From contig NZ_JAPNKA010000001.1 in assembly GCF_026626635.1 (NCBI RefSeq), positions 10,214,501 through 10,278,500 on the forward strand: 64,000 nucleotides of DNA. The letters are read 5' to 3'. The DNA is from Archangium lansingense. GTDB taxonomy: Bacteria > Myxococcota > Myxococcia > Myxococcales > Myxococcaceae. Positions 30,501-37,086 of this stretch are shown in pieces. Numbering within the stretch: the stretch's first letter is position 1; every line of letters starts with the position of its first letter. The translations under genes were made by a program, and so were the position numbers. Under the pieces are notes generated by a model, which was given only the letters and a program-made list of their open reading frames with translations, was not told the DNA's origin and did not search any database.

Positions 30501-32336
30501 TTCGGCGAGTCGGGCCGCCTCAGCCAGCCGCGCCTCTTCCGCGAGCCGAGCTTCTTCGGCGAGTCGAGCCTCTTCCTCCGCCCGACGCCGAGCCTCTTCA
30601 GCCAGTCGAGCCTCTTCAGCAAGGCGCGCCTCTTCGGCCAAACGAGCCTCTTCCGCGAGTCGGGCTTCTTCTTCCGCTCGACGCCGTGCCTCTTCAGCAA
30701 GGCGCGCCTCTTCAGCAAGGCGCGCCTCTTCAGCAAGGCGTGCCTCTTCGGCCAGTCGCGCCTCTTCCTCAGCCCGGCGCCGCGCCTCTTCGGCCAGTCG
30801 AGCCTCTTCTGCAAGCCGCGCCTCTTCCGCGAGTCGGGCCTCTTCTGCGAGCCGCGCCTCTTCTTCCGCTCGACGCCGCGCCTCTTCAGCCAATCGAGCT
30901 TCTTCTGCGAGCCGCGCCTCTTCTGCGAGTCTGGCCTCTTCGGCTAGTCGAGCCTCTTCCTCAGCCCGGCGCCGCGCCTCTTCTGCGAGTCTGGCCTCTT
31001 CGGCTAGTCGAGCCTCTTCTTCCGCTCGACGCCGCACCTCTTCAGCCAGTCGAGCCTCTTCTGCGAGCCGCGCCTCCTCGGCTAGACGAGCCTCTTCCGC
31101 GAGTCTGGCTTCTTCGGCGATCCGAGCTTCTTCGGCCCGGCGCCGAGCCTCCTCTGCGAGTCGGGCCTCCTCAGCCAGTCGGGCCTCTTCAGCCAGTCGG
31201 GCCTCTTCCTCCGCCCGACGCCGTGCCTCCTCCGCGAGTCTGGCCTCTTCTGCCAGCCGAGCCTCTTCCGCGAGTCGGGCCTCTTCTGCCAGCCGAGCCT
31301 CCTCCGCGAGTCGGGCCTCTTCTGCCAGCCGAGCCTCTTCCGCGAGTCGGGCCTCTTCTGCCAGCCGAGCCTCCTCCGCGAGTCGGGCCTCTTCTGCCAG
31401 CCGAGCCTCCTCCGCGAGTCGGGCCTCTTCTGCCAGCCGAGCCTCTTCCGCGAGTCGGGCCTCTTCCTCCGCCCGACGCCGCGCCTCTTCCGCGAGTCTG
31501 GCCTCTTCGGCCAGCCGAGCCTCCTCGGCCAACCGTGCCTCTTCCGCGAGTCTCGCCTCCTCCGCTAGCCGCGCCTCTTCCGCGCGCCGAGCCTCCTCGG
31601 CCAACCGTGCCTCTTCCGCGCGCCGCGCTTCCTCCTCGGCCAATCGGCGGGCTTCCTCCTCCTCGCGACGCCGGGCCTCCTCCTCCTCGCGTCGTGCCTG
31701 CTCGCGGGCCTCCCAGGCCTCGATGGACAGCGACTCGACGAAGCCCTCGCGCTCGAGGACGTGGAGCAGCACCTCCTGCGCGGGCTTCAGCCCATCCAAG
31801 CGCTGGAAGTCCGACAGCTTCAGCAGAAGGGCCATCTCCTCCGCGCTGGCTACCCAGGGAGCACACGCCCCCGGATCCTCGCAGCGGTACATGCGAGCCT
31901 CGGGGGTCTCAGCTCCCGCGGGCTCGAGGGCCGCGCGGACGACGCGAGTCCCCGGAATGGGGCGGAACATCGCCTCCACCCCACCCTCTTCGAAAGCGGC
32001 GCGCTCGGCGAGCTGGCTCAACCGCCGCACCTCGGCGAGCACCTGCTGCTCCGCCACCGCGTCCGGCGCCAGCCCGAGTTCCTCCAGCAAATCCTCGTCC
32101 GGCGTGCCCGCGCTCTCACGGGCCCACAGCGCATCCAGCAGCTCGGCGCGGATGCGCCCGGCCTGCATCAGCGCCTGCACGGGCGTCTGGAACCCAAAGC
32201 CGAGCCGCGTCCCCACCAGGTCACCCTCCTGGAGGAACAGCAGCGTTTCACGCCCACCAGCGTGCAGCGTGAGCCGGCCGGTGGAGCGGGACTTATGGGC
32301 GAAGTACAGCGTTTCGGCGACCTGCGAGGGGGGCAT
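27513..32336 (-). CDS. Giant PATAN / ARLAEE-repeat / J-domain / TPR protein
   Basis: A 1607-residue protein. Residues 1-~200 are a PATAN/DUF4388 domain (STGRLTLHAGGRETLLFLQEGDLVGTR, EGGVEAMFRPIPG). Residues ~210-905 consist of about 70 hexapeptides ARLAEE interrupted by ARRRAEEE, predicted to form one long charged helix. Residues ~905-1370 are Pro/Ala-rich and disordered. A J domain follows at about 1385-1450 with the essential HPD at 1417-1419 (AKRFHPDRL), implying Hsp70/DnaK recruitment. TPRs fill about 1470-1595 (ADHFERAYNAEP, YQLGVIARVEGDMARAERHF). It is cytoplasmic, with no signal or membrane segment. It starts 33 bp before trmL's stop-side end and is followed by the receiver-PATAN-TPR gene. 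Function unknown; scaffold or polar-assembly role is inference. Confidence 0.9.
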   Translation of the reverse strand: MPPSQVAETLYFAHKSRSTGRLTLHAGGRETLLFLQEGDLVGTRLGFGFQTPVQALMQAGRIRAELLDALWARESAGTPDEDLLEELGLAPDAVAEQQVLAEVRRLSQLAERAAFEEGGVEAMFRPIPGTRVVRAALEPAGAETPEARMYRCEDPGACAPWVASAEEMALLLKLSDFQRLDGLKPAQEVLLHVLEREGFVESLSIEAWEAREQARREEEEARRREEEEARRLAEEEARRAEEARLAEEARRAEEARLAEEARLAEEARLAEEARLAEEARLAEEARRRAEEEARLAEEARLAEEARLAEEARLAEEARLAEEARLAEEARLAEEARLAEEARLAEEARLAEEARLAEEARLAEEARLAEEARRRAEEEARLAEEARLAEEARLAEEARRRAEEARIAEEARLAEEARLAEEARLAEEARLAEEVRRRAEEEARLAEEARLAEEARRRAEEEARLAEEARLAEEARLAEEARLAEEARRRAEEEARLAEEARLAEEARLAEEARLAEEARRRAEEEARLAEEARLAEEARLAEEARLAEEARRRAEEEARLAEEARLAEEARLAEEARLAEEARRRAEEEARLAEEARLAEEARLAEAARLAEEARLAEEARLAEEARRRAEEEARLAEEARLAEEARLAEEARRRAEEEARLAEEARLAEEARLAEEARLAEEARLAEEARLAEAARRRAEEEARLAEEARLAEEARLAEEARLAEEARLAEEARRRAEEEARLAEEARLAEEARLAEERRLAEEARFAEEVRLAEEARRRAEEEARLAEEARLAEEARRAEEEARRIAEEEARRAEEARLAEEARLAEEARRAEEARLAAEEEARRAEEARLAEEARLRAEEESRLAEEARRLAEEEARRVEEARLAEEARRAEAARIAEAQRLAEQRRPAEVSQLSDVALFAESAELQDGELILTGSSSEPLVSARPPGVSYLSSASVAPISDVAPSSEVWFDAPPAEDTAALPEHEDTNALRLAREQADAALMQDMQEAMRRAGAPPPESWLIEESVASPAPVAPTPTSTATQVSALDMGDELDWGDLVVSEQSAPAAPVPVAPAPAAAVPVAPAPVAPAPAAPAPVAPAPTAPPLAARPSPAAPPRAAVPPGLRSPAAGAPAPVPPGLRSPAVGAPPPAPRAPAPAPRAPAPAAPVPPNLSARTGAPAAPAPAPAPMQPLRLGPDATRPAGDDDLWRIVTFDNAPSGEAPGDINASFEAALQQVDAHLESLVRTDVPPAAAVPVPPTGKATVAPTPVVAPPSPDPAPSPAPVPSPAPAAPVQARASIAPDAWDDLSLGEDDLAEEPSDEAAKARRQALLQRAAQLGSRPAPEAPAASAPSPGAPAPVSSEEQQLAQLAQAIEKRYEDVQQKRDHFTTLGLPIDPEVTREQVKTAFLGLAKRFHPDRLPPALSALAPKMTTVFEAIRDAYEVLYNDTQRVAYLQDLRTKSASQATTRPSGVDPNDLFKMGEVFFRKRDFAVAAEHFERAYNAEPRAVYLAARAWAIYMDPQRKAELPKTKQMMAEALKLDPNCDRAHYQLGVIARVEGDMARAERHFREAVRANPKHLEANQELRLIEMRKKNPPPTKKGGLFS
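29640..31700 (-). repeat. 18-bp coding tandem repeat (ARLAEE hexapeptide array)
   Basis: About 2.06 kb of the J-domain gene is an 18-bp imperfect tandem repeat encoding ARLAEE with variants ARRAEE, ARIAEE, VRLAEE and AARLAE. An 8-residue unit ARRRAEEE recurs, most often after four hexads, giving a 32-residue (96-bp) higher-order period. Third codon positions vary between copies (for example GAA/GAG, CGG/CGA/CGC), while the protein is nearly constant. This pattern suggests purifying selection on the helix rather than very recent expansion, although blocks such as 31241-31460 are almost identical in DNA. Confidence 0.95.
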
Positions 32337-32369
32337 GCGGCCCCCAGTGTAGTCCTTCCGCCCCTCCCC

Positions 32370-32873
32370 TCAACTTGGAGTGCCCGCCTGCCCGGCCGCT
32401 GCGCCGAACTGCACCTGTCTCAGGGCCTCATAGGCTGCGATTCCCACCGAGGTGGACAGGTTGAGGCTGCGGCGCTCGGGCAGCATGGGGATGGTGACGG
32501 CCGTGCCCGAGCCTCCCCCGATGATGTCCGCGGGCAGTCCCTGGGTCTCCGAGCCGAAAACCAGGTGGTCTCCCTCCTCGAAGCGGGCGGCATACAGGGA
32601 TGTAGCGGCGCGGGCGGAGAACAGGAAGCGCCTGGCCGAGGGCCACTCGGCCAGGTAGGCGTCGTAGTCCGGGTAGAGCTTCAGGAAGACCTTGTCCCAG
32701 TAGTCCAACCCGGCGCGCTTGAGGTGGCGGTCGTCGATGGAGAAGCCCAGGGGCTCCACGAGGATGAGGCGGCAGCCGGTGACGGCGCACAGCCGGGCGA
32801 TGTTGCCGGTGTTGGGGGGAATCTGGGGGGAGACGAGGACGAGGTGGAAGGGGCGCGCCAGGGGCAGGAGCAT
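32370..32873 (-). CDS. trmL: tRNA (cytidine(34)-2'-O)-methyltransferase
   Basis: SPOUT-class methyltransferase that modifies the wobble base of tRNA-Leu isoacceptors. The 167-residue product has the family motifs PQIPPNTGNIARLCA (motif 1), FGSETQGLP (motif 2) and the trefoil-knot end IPMLPERRSLNLSTSVGIAAYEALRQ (given here only in outline at residues ~127-152). The start at 32873 gives the standard length; the frame is open further upstream but reads antisense to the DUF192 gene. Divergent from DUF192, with only 18 bp between start codons. Confidence 0.93.
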   Translation of the reverse strand: MLLPLARPFHLVLVSPQIPPNTGNIARLCAVTGCRLILVEPLGFSIDDRHLKRAGLDYWDKVFLKLYPDYDAYLAEWPSARRFLFSARAATSLYAARFEEGDHLVFGSETQGLPADIIGGGSGTAVTIPMLPERRSLNLSTSVGIAAYEALRQVQFGAAAGQAGTPS

Positions 32874-32891
32874 TGGGGTAGAAGGCGCCTC

Positions 32892-33248
32892 ATGCGCCTG
32901 AAGGTGAGCAATGTGACACGGGAGCGCCTGTTGGCGGACCGCGCCGAGCGGGCCGAGTCCTTCTCGGCCCGATTCGTGGGGTTGATGGGCCGGCGGTCGC
33001 TGGCCTTTGGGGAGGGGCTGCACATCGTGCCCTGCAACTCCATCCATACCTTCTTCATGCGCATCCCCATCGACGTGGCCTTCCTCGACCGGGACGGGGT
33101 GATCGTCAAGCAGTTCCTGGCCCTGCCTCCCTGGCGAGCGACCTCGGTGTACTTCCAGGCGAAGTCGGTGCTGGAGCTGCCGGCGGGAGCCCTGCAGGCG
33201 AGCGGTACCCAGGAGGGCGACCGGCTCGTGTTCGAGCAGGTGGCATGA
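32892..33248 (+). CDS. DUF192 family protein
   Basis: The 118-residue product shows the DUF192 core: FSARFVGLMGRRSLAFGEGL, the strand NSIHTFFMRIPIDVAFLD, the V-x-K after the turn (GVIVKQFLALPPW) and the terminal VLELPAGAL. DUF192 proteins are small beta-rich proteins, often exported, with no established function. This one has no signal peptide if started at the ATG 32892, chosen from the family start and position. It shares an 18-bp divergent spacer with trmL, so their promoters must overlap each other's leader or coding regions. Confidence 0.85.
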   Translation: MRLKVSNVTRERLLADRAERAESFSARFVGLMGRRSLAFGEGLHIVPCNSIHTFFMRIPIDVAFLDRDGVIVKQFLALPPWRATSVYFQAKSVLELPAGALQASGTQEGDRLVFEQVA

Positions 33249-33372
33249 ACCCTGGATGGGAGTAAAGAGACCTACCTTCCGGGCACCTGGGGTTTTGACC
33301 CCCTTCGTCGCGCTTTGTTAACCTGCCCCCCCGTCCACGGCACATCCGGGACACGTTGGAGACTCCGCGAGC

Positions 33373-34137
33373 ATGCGCATCGAGGTTGCTGGCACCACCC
33401 ACGTCGGGATGAAGCGGAACCACAATGAGGACAACTACCTCATTCTGAACGACGAGAACCTGTGCTGTGTCGCCGACGGAATGGGCGGACACTCCTCCGG
33501 AGAGATCGCCTCGAAGATCGCCGTGGAGGAGCTGGCCGAGTTCTTCCGGATGACGTCGCGCGACCAGGACGCCACCTGGCCGTTCAAGATGGACAAGGGC
33601 CGCAACTACGACGAGAACCGGCTGGCCACCGGCATCAAGCTGGCGAACAAGAGCATCTTCGACAAGGCCAGCACGGACACGAAGTACAAGGGCATGGGGA
33701 CGACGATCGTCTCGGTGCACTTCACCGACTCCGCGGCGTACGTGGGGCACGTGGGCGACAGCCGCGTGTACTTCTTCCGCCAGGGCGTTCTGAAGCAGGT
33801 GACGGAGGATCACTCCCTGCTCAACGACTACCTCAAGGCGAAGAAGCTCACGCCGGAGGAGATCGAGAACTTCCCGCACAAGAACGTCATCGTCCGCGCG
33901 CTGGGGATGAAGGAGACGGTGGCGGTGGACGTGGCGAAGGTGGAGGCGCAGCCGGGCGACATCTTCCTGCTGTGCTCGGACGGGCTGTCCGGCATGGTGA
34001 CGGATCCGCAGATGCAGGAGATTCTCGCGCGCACGACGGAGCTGGAGAAGGCGTGCTCGCAGCTCATCGACATGGCGAACGCGGCGGGTGGCAACGACAA
34101 CGTCACCTGCGTGCTGGCGCGTTTCCACGACAACTGA
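33373..34137 (+). CDS. PP2C-type Ser/Thr protein phosphatase
   Basis: Metal-dependent PPM/PP2C phosphatase, the counterpart to Hanks kinases. The 254-residue cytoplasmic protein has the metal-binding signatures RNHNEDNY, VADGMGGH, HVGDSRVYF, LCSDGLSGMV and GGNDNVTCV in the right order. It is the same size and type as the Stp/Pph1-like phosphatases of myxobacteria, with no extra domains. No kinase lies immediately adjacent. Intergenic spacers isolate it on both sides, so it probably has its own promoter. Confidence 0.95.
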   Translation: MRIEVAGTTHVGMKRNHNEDNYLILNDENLCCVADGMGGHSSGEIASKIAVEELAEFFRMTSRDQDATWPFKMDKGRNYDENRLATGIKLANKSIFDKASTDTKYKGMGTTIVSVHFTDSAAYVGHVGDSRVYFFRQGVLKQVTEDHSLLNDYLKAKKLTPEEIENFPHKNVIVRALGMKETVAVDVAKVEAQPGDIFLLCSDGLSGMVTDPQMQEILARTTELEKACSQLIDMANAAGGNDNVTCVLARFHDN

Positions 34138-34248
34138 CTGCGGCACGTTGACAGCATTCCGTGGGACCCAGGCAGGGGATGAGCCCTTCGCGGCCATCCT
34201 GCCCTGGAGTTGCCGGGCTACGCTGACCGGCCCACACGGAGGCAGAGA

Positions 34249-35115
34249 ATGTCAACCTGTCATATTGGCCCGCGCCCAGCAGGCGCGAGGCAGCGCCGCT
34301 GCTCGGAAGTGCTGACCCTGGTGGCACTCATGCTGCTGGCCGGATGCGCCGGCACGACGAGCCAACGCGCGCCCACGCACTACGCGCAGAGCATGAACTC
34401 GGCGGTGGACGGCTGCCTGCGCAACCCCGGTTGTTACACCGCCACACCGGGGGACGAGGCGGTCATCCCCTGGCTGTCACGGACCGTGGATGCCGCCCGC
34501 ACCGCCGTCGCCGCCGCGAAGGTGCTGGATGCCGCGGAAGTAGCGCGCATCGAGAGCATTCTGGTCGGCTGCGCGAAGGACGCGAACTTCAAGGTCAACG
34601 AGGACGAGTTTGGCCAGGGCAACCGTCCTACTCGAGAGCAGTGCAACGAGGTGGTTCGCCAGGAGAACGGCAAGGACGTGACACGGGCCATGGAGCTCGG
34701 AGACAAGAAGCACGACCTGGCCCTCGCCTGCGTCCAGCGGGAGCTCGGCAAGATCTTCCCGGAGAACTTCACTGTACAGCCGCGCTACAAGTACGACCCG
34801 CAGACGAGCCGGTGGCGGATGCTCGACCCCAAGAAGGTGGCGGAGTGGATACGGGACGGGCTCTTCGACCTGCTGTTGGGAACGCTGGTTCCCGACGTGG
34901 TGATTCATGAGTCGGGCAATCCGGACAAGGTCCAGCGCGTCTACGACTACAAGTTCCCCTGCCTGCCCGACACCAAGGACAAGCTCAGATGGAGAAGCTA
35001 CCCCAAGGGCCACCCGCATCACCCTCATAACCAGGGAAAAAAGTACAAGGACGCACTCTTGAATGGAGAGCGGGATCCATCTTTCGTCTCACCCCAAATG
35101 GGAGTCACCCAATGA
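34249..35115 (+). CDS. Lipoprotein with C-terminal PD-(D/E)xK nuclease-like domain; candidate SitA-type toxin
   Basis: A 288-residue protein whose lipoprotein signal ends at Cys33 in LLAGC. The N-terminal half has several cysteines (CLRNPGCY, VGCAKD, EQCNEV). The C-terminal ~90 residues contain P215-D216 in VPDVVI and D233-Y234-K235 in RVYDYKFPC, the spacing of a PD-(D/E)xK/VRR-NUC-like nuclease core. The start at 34249 has GGAGG 6 nt upstream. The stop overlaps the start of the DUF3396-type gene (ATGA). In myxobacteria, SitA lipoprotein toxins with polymorphic C-termini are transferred by TraA/B outer membrane exchange and paired with a downstream SitI. This pair fits that layout, but no SitB-like gene is upstream. 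Nuclease activity is inferred. Confidence 0.65.
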   Translation: MSTCHIGPRPAGARQRRCSEVLTLVALMLLAGCAGTTSQRAPTHYAQSMNSAVDGCLRNPGCYTATPGDEAVIPWLSRTVDAARTAVAAAKVLDAAEVARIESILVGCAKDANFKVNEDEFGQGNRPTREQCNEVVRQENGKDVTRAMELGDKKHDLALACVQRELGKIFPENFTVQPRYKYDPQTSRWRMLDPKKVAEWIRDGLFDLLLGTLVPDVVIHESGNPDKVQRVYDYKFPCLPDTKDKLRWRSYPKGHPHHPHNQGKKYKDALLNGERDPSFVSPQMGVTQ

Positions 35116-36029
35116 GCGAACACTATCCGCGAGTACGTCTCTACAGCGTCTACGATACCGGGCGCTACCTCTCCATCCGGGAGGGCGTGAACATCACCTT
35201 CTACATGCGCCGTACTCACCGCGAGGTGGCACCGGCCGTGATGCGCGCCCTGGAGGTCTATCACCGTGCGGTGGGCCCTCAGGCGCTCGGGTTGTACGCC
35301 GACTATGAAGGCGAATCGCAGAAGCTCGATGACAAAGGTTGGGAATTCGTCCGGAGCGAGCTGCTAGAGAATGTTGGCACGAATCTCAATCTGTTCGGGG
35401 ATTCGAGCGACGCCACTTGCTACGAATTCTTCTATTGTGGCCAGCAGTTCGACCACCCCCTCTTCCCCGCCAAACCTGGCGACGTGTGCGCGGCGGCCTT
35501 CTGGCTGCCGACGGAATACCTGGAGGAGCATGGGCCGGGACGGGTGCGAGAATTGGCACTGGAGCTGGCGGCGGTGCTGCCCTTCAACACGGGCCATGCC
35601 GGTCTTGCCTTCCTCTTCCCGGAGAACCTCCTCGGGATGCACAGCGCCATCCGAGACCTGTGTTTCCGCTACCCCGGTCTGGACATTCCAGACCTGGACA
35701 TGGCGACCGGCCAAATCGGCACGCGGGTGAAGGGTGCACACTGGCTGACCTTCCTGGGCCAGCCAGTCCTGGGGGAATTGGGAGGCACGGCGGGCCTGCG
35801 CGCCCGGCTGCACTCGCCCCACACCACCGTGCAGGAATTGGAGGGCGACCGAGCGGTGGTGACGCTGGGGAAGTGGCCGGAAGCCGGAGACCTGGAGCAG
35901 GGCCGCACACTGCCTGAGTACCGCGAGCTGGCGCGTATACTGGAGCCCTGGCTGTGGAGGAGCACGAATTCCTGGAGTGGCTTCACCGAGGAGGACATCC
36001 AGCGGTGGCAACGCCGTTTCCTCGATTGA
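35112..36029 (+). CDS. DUF3396-type immunity protein (type VI immunity family-like)
   Basis: A 305-residue cytoplasmic protein, translationally coupled to the upstream lipoprotein (4-nt overlap; GGAG 7 nt before the ATG). The pattern REGVNITFYMRRTHREVAPA, a middle segment ending with FWLPTEYLEEHGPG, then NTGHAGLAFLF and a late GTRVKGAHWLTFLG resembles DUF3396 proteins, annotated as immunity partners of VRR-NUC and other polymorphic toxins. No signal peptide, so it would protect the cytoplasm. Parts of the gene (about 35330-35430) are less GC-rich than neighbours, which hints at horizontal acquisition. Confidence 0.7.
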   Translation: MSEHYPRVRLYSVYDTGRYLSIREGVNITFYMRRTHREVAPAVMRALEVYHRAVGPQALGLYADYEGESQKLDDKGWEFVRSELLENVGTNLNLFGDSSDATCYEFFYCGQQFDHPLFPAKPGDVCAAAFWLPTEYLEEHGPGRVRELALELAAVLPFNTGHAGLAFLFPENLLGMHSAIRDLCFRYPGLDIPDLDMATGQIGTRVKGAHWLTFLGQPVLGELGGTAGLRARLHSPHTTVQELEGDRAVVTLGKWPEAGDLEQGRTLPEYRELARILEPWLWRSTNSWSGFTEEDIQRWQRRFLD

Positions 36030-36036
36030 CGAGGGC

Positions 36037-37065
36037 CTACCCGTTGAGCGGCGCTGGCACCCGGTGTGCCCCCCAGGCCATCACCTCGACCAGTTCCTCG
36101 CCGGGAGCCACTTCCGTCCCCTCCAAGATGGCGCAGCGCTCGAGCCGGGCTCCCGGGCCTACGCGGGCCTGCGCCCCCACGGACACCGAGGCCCCCACTC
36201 TCACCCCCTCCGCCAGGGAACACCCCGCATCGAAGTGCGCCGGCCCCGTCACCTGGGCCCCACTCACGCGAGCCGAGGGATGCGCCCAGTAATTCCCCTG
36301 AGCACGAGGCGCCGAAACGAAGGGTGAGTCCGCGCCCAGGCCCTCCAGCGGCACCTGCCCGGAGAGCACATCGCGCACGGTGGACAGGTAGCGCGAAGGC
36401 GTGCCCAGGTCGGACCAGTACGAGCGCACCACCTCGCCGCGCACGGTGAGGCCCGCCTCCATCATCCGCACATAGACGTCGCGGTTGATGTCCTCGGGGC
36501 CCTCGGGCGTCATGAAGTCGAAGACGCGCGAGGACATGATGTGCACGCCCGTGAAGTGCCAGGGCGAAAGCCCTTCTCCCCCGGGCCCGAACCTGGCGAT
36601 GCGGCGCACGCGGCGCTCCGCATCCATCTCCACGGCGGCGTACTTCTCATTCTCGGGCATGGGCAGCAGCACCATGGTGGCCGCCGCGCCCGAAGCCCGG
36701 TGCGCCGCCACCACGGGGCGCAAATCCACCGGGAAGAGGATGTCGCCGTTGAAGACGATGAAGTCATCGCCCGCGAGAAAGTCCCGCAGGCCGCGGATGC
36801 CGCCGCCGGTGCCTTGAATGACAGGCTCGTGCACCACGTGCAGCGGCAGGCCCGCGCGAGAACACTCAGCGCGAGCGGTGGCTGCCATGACGTCCGGCAG
36901 GTGGTGGGTGTTGATGCCCACCGCCTGGACTCCGGCAGCCCGCAGCACCGCCAGGTGGTAGCGGAAGAGGGGCTGCCCGAGGAACGGCATCGCCGGCTTG
37001 GGCCAGCGCTCGGTAAACGGACGCAGGCGCGTACCCAGCCCCGCGCAAAGGACCATCGCCTTCAT
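36037..37065 (-). CDS. Sugar-1-phosphate nucleotidyltransferase (MurU/GlmU-like) with left-handed beta-helix tail
   Basis: The 342-residue protein begins MKAMVLCAGLGTRLRPFT and has WPKPAMPF and FNGDILFPVDL, the NTP-transferase signature. About 240 residues of catalytic domain are followed by a hexapeptide-repeat tail (HPSARVSGAQVTGPAHFDAG ... LAEGVRVGASVSVGAQARVG). It directly follows, by 21 bp on the same strand, a kinase of the AmgK type. In Pseudomonas AmgK plus MurU convert free MurNAc to UDP-MurNAc. MurU is shorter (about 225) and lacks the beta-helix, so mannose-1-phosphate guanylyltransferase-like activity is an alternative. Confidence 0.75.
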   Translation of the reverse strand: MKAMVLCAGLGTRLRPFTERWPKPAMPFLGQPLFRYHLAVLRAAGVQAVGINTHHLPDVMAATARAECSRAGLPLHVVHEPVIQGTGGGIRGLRDFLAGDDFIVFNGDILFPVDLRPVVAAHRASGAAATMVLLPMPENEKYAAVEMDAERRVRRIARFGPGGEGLSPWHFTGVHIMSSRVFDFMTPEGPEDINRDVYVRMMEAGLTVRGEVVRSYWSDLGTPSRYLSTVRDVLSGQVPLEGLGADSPFVSAPRAQGNYWAHPSARVSGAQVTGPAHFDAGCSLAEGVRVGASVSVGAQARVGPGARLERCAILEGTEVAPGEELVEVMAWGAHRVPAPLNG

Positions 37066-37086
37066 GTGCCGCCCCTCCCCTTCCTG

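Noticed and set aside
29640..31700. CRISPR-like array appearance
   Set aside because: The unit is 18 bp with no unique spacers and is in frame throughout; no cas genes are present.
29527..32352. A 941-residue plus-strand open frame antisense to the repeat gene
   Set aside because: It is a mirror of the hexapeptide array (Ser/Ala/Arg low complexity) created by high GC. It has no domain, and the minus strand has real PATAN, J and TPR domains.
36066..36449. Plus-strand Arg/Pro-rich frame at the nucleotidyltransferase end
   Set aside because: Low-complexity shadow of the minus-strand gene; no ribosome binding site or domain.
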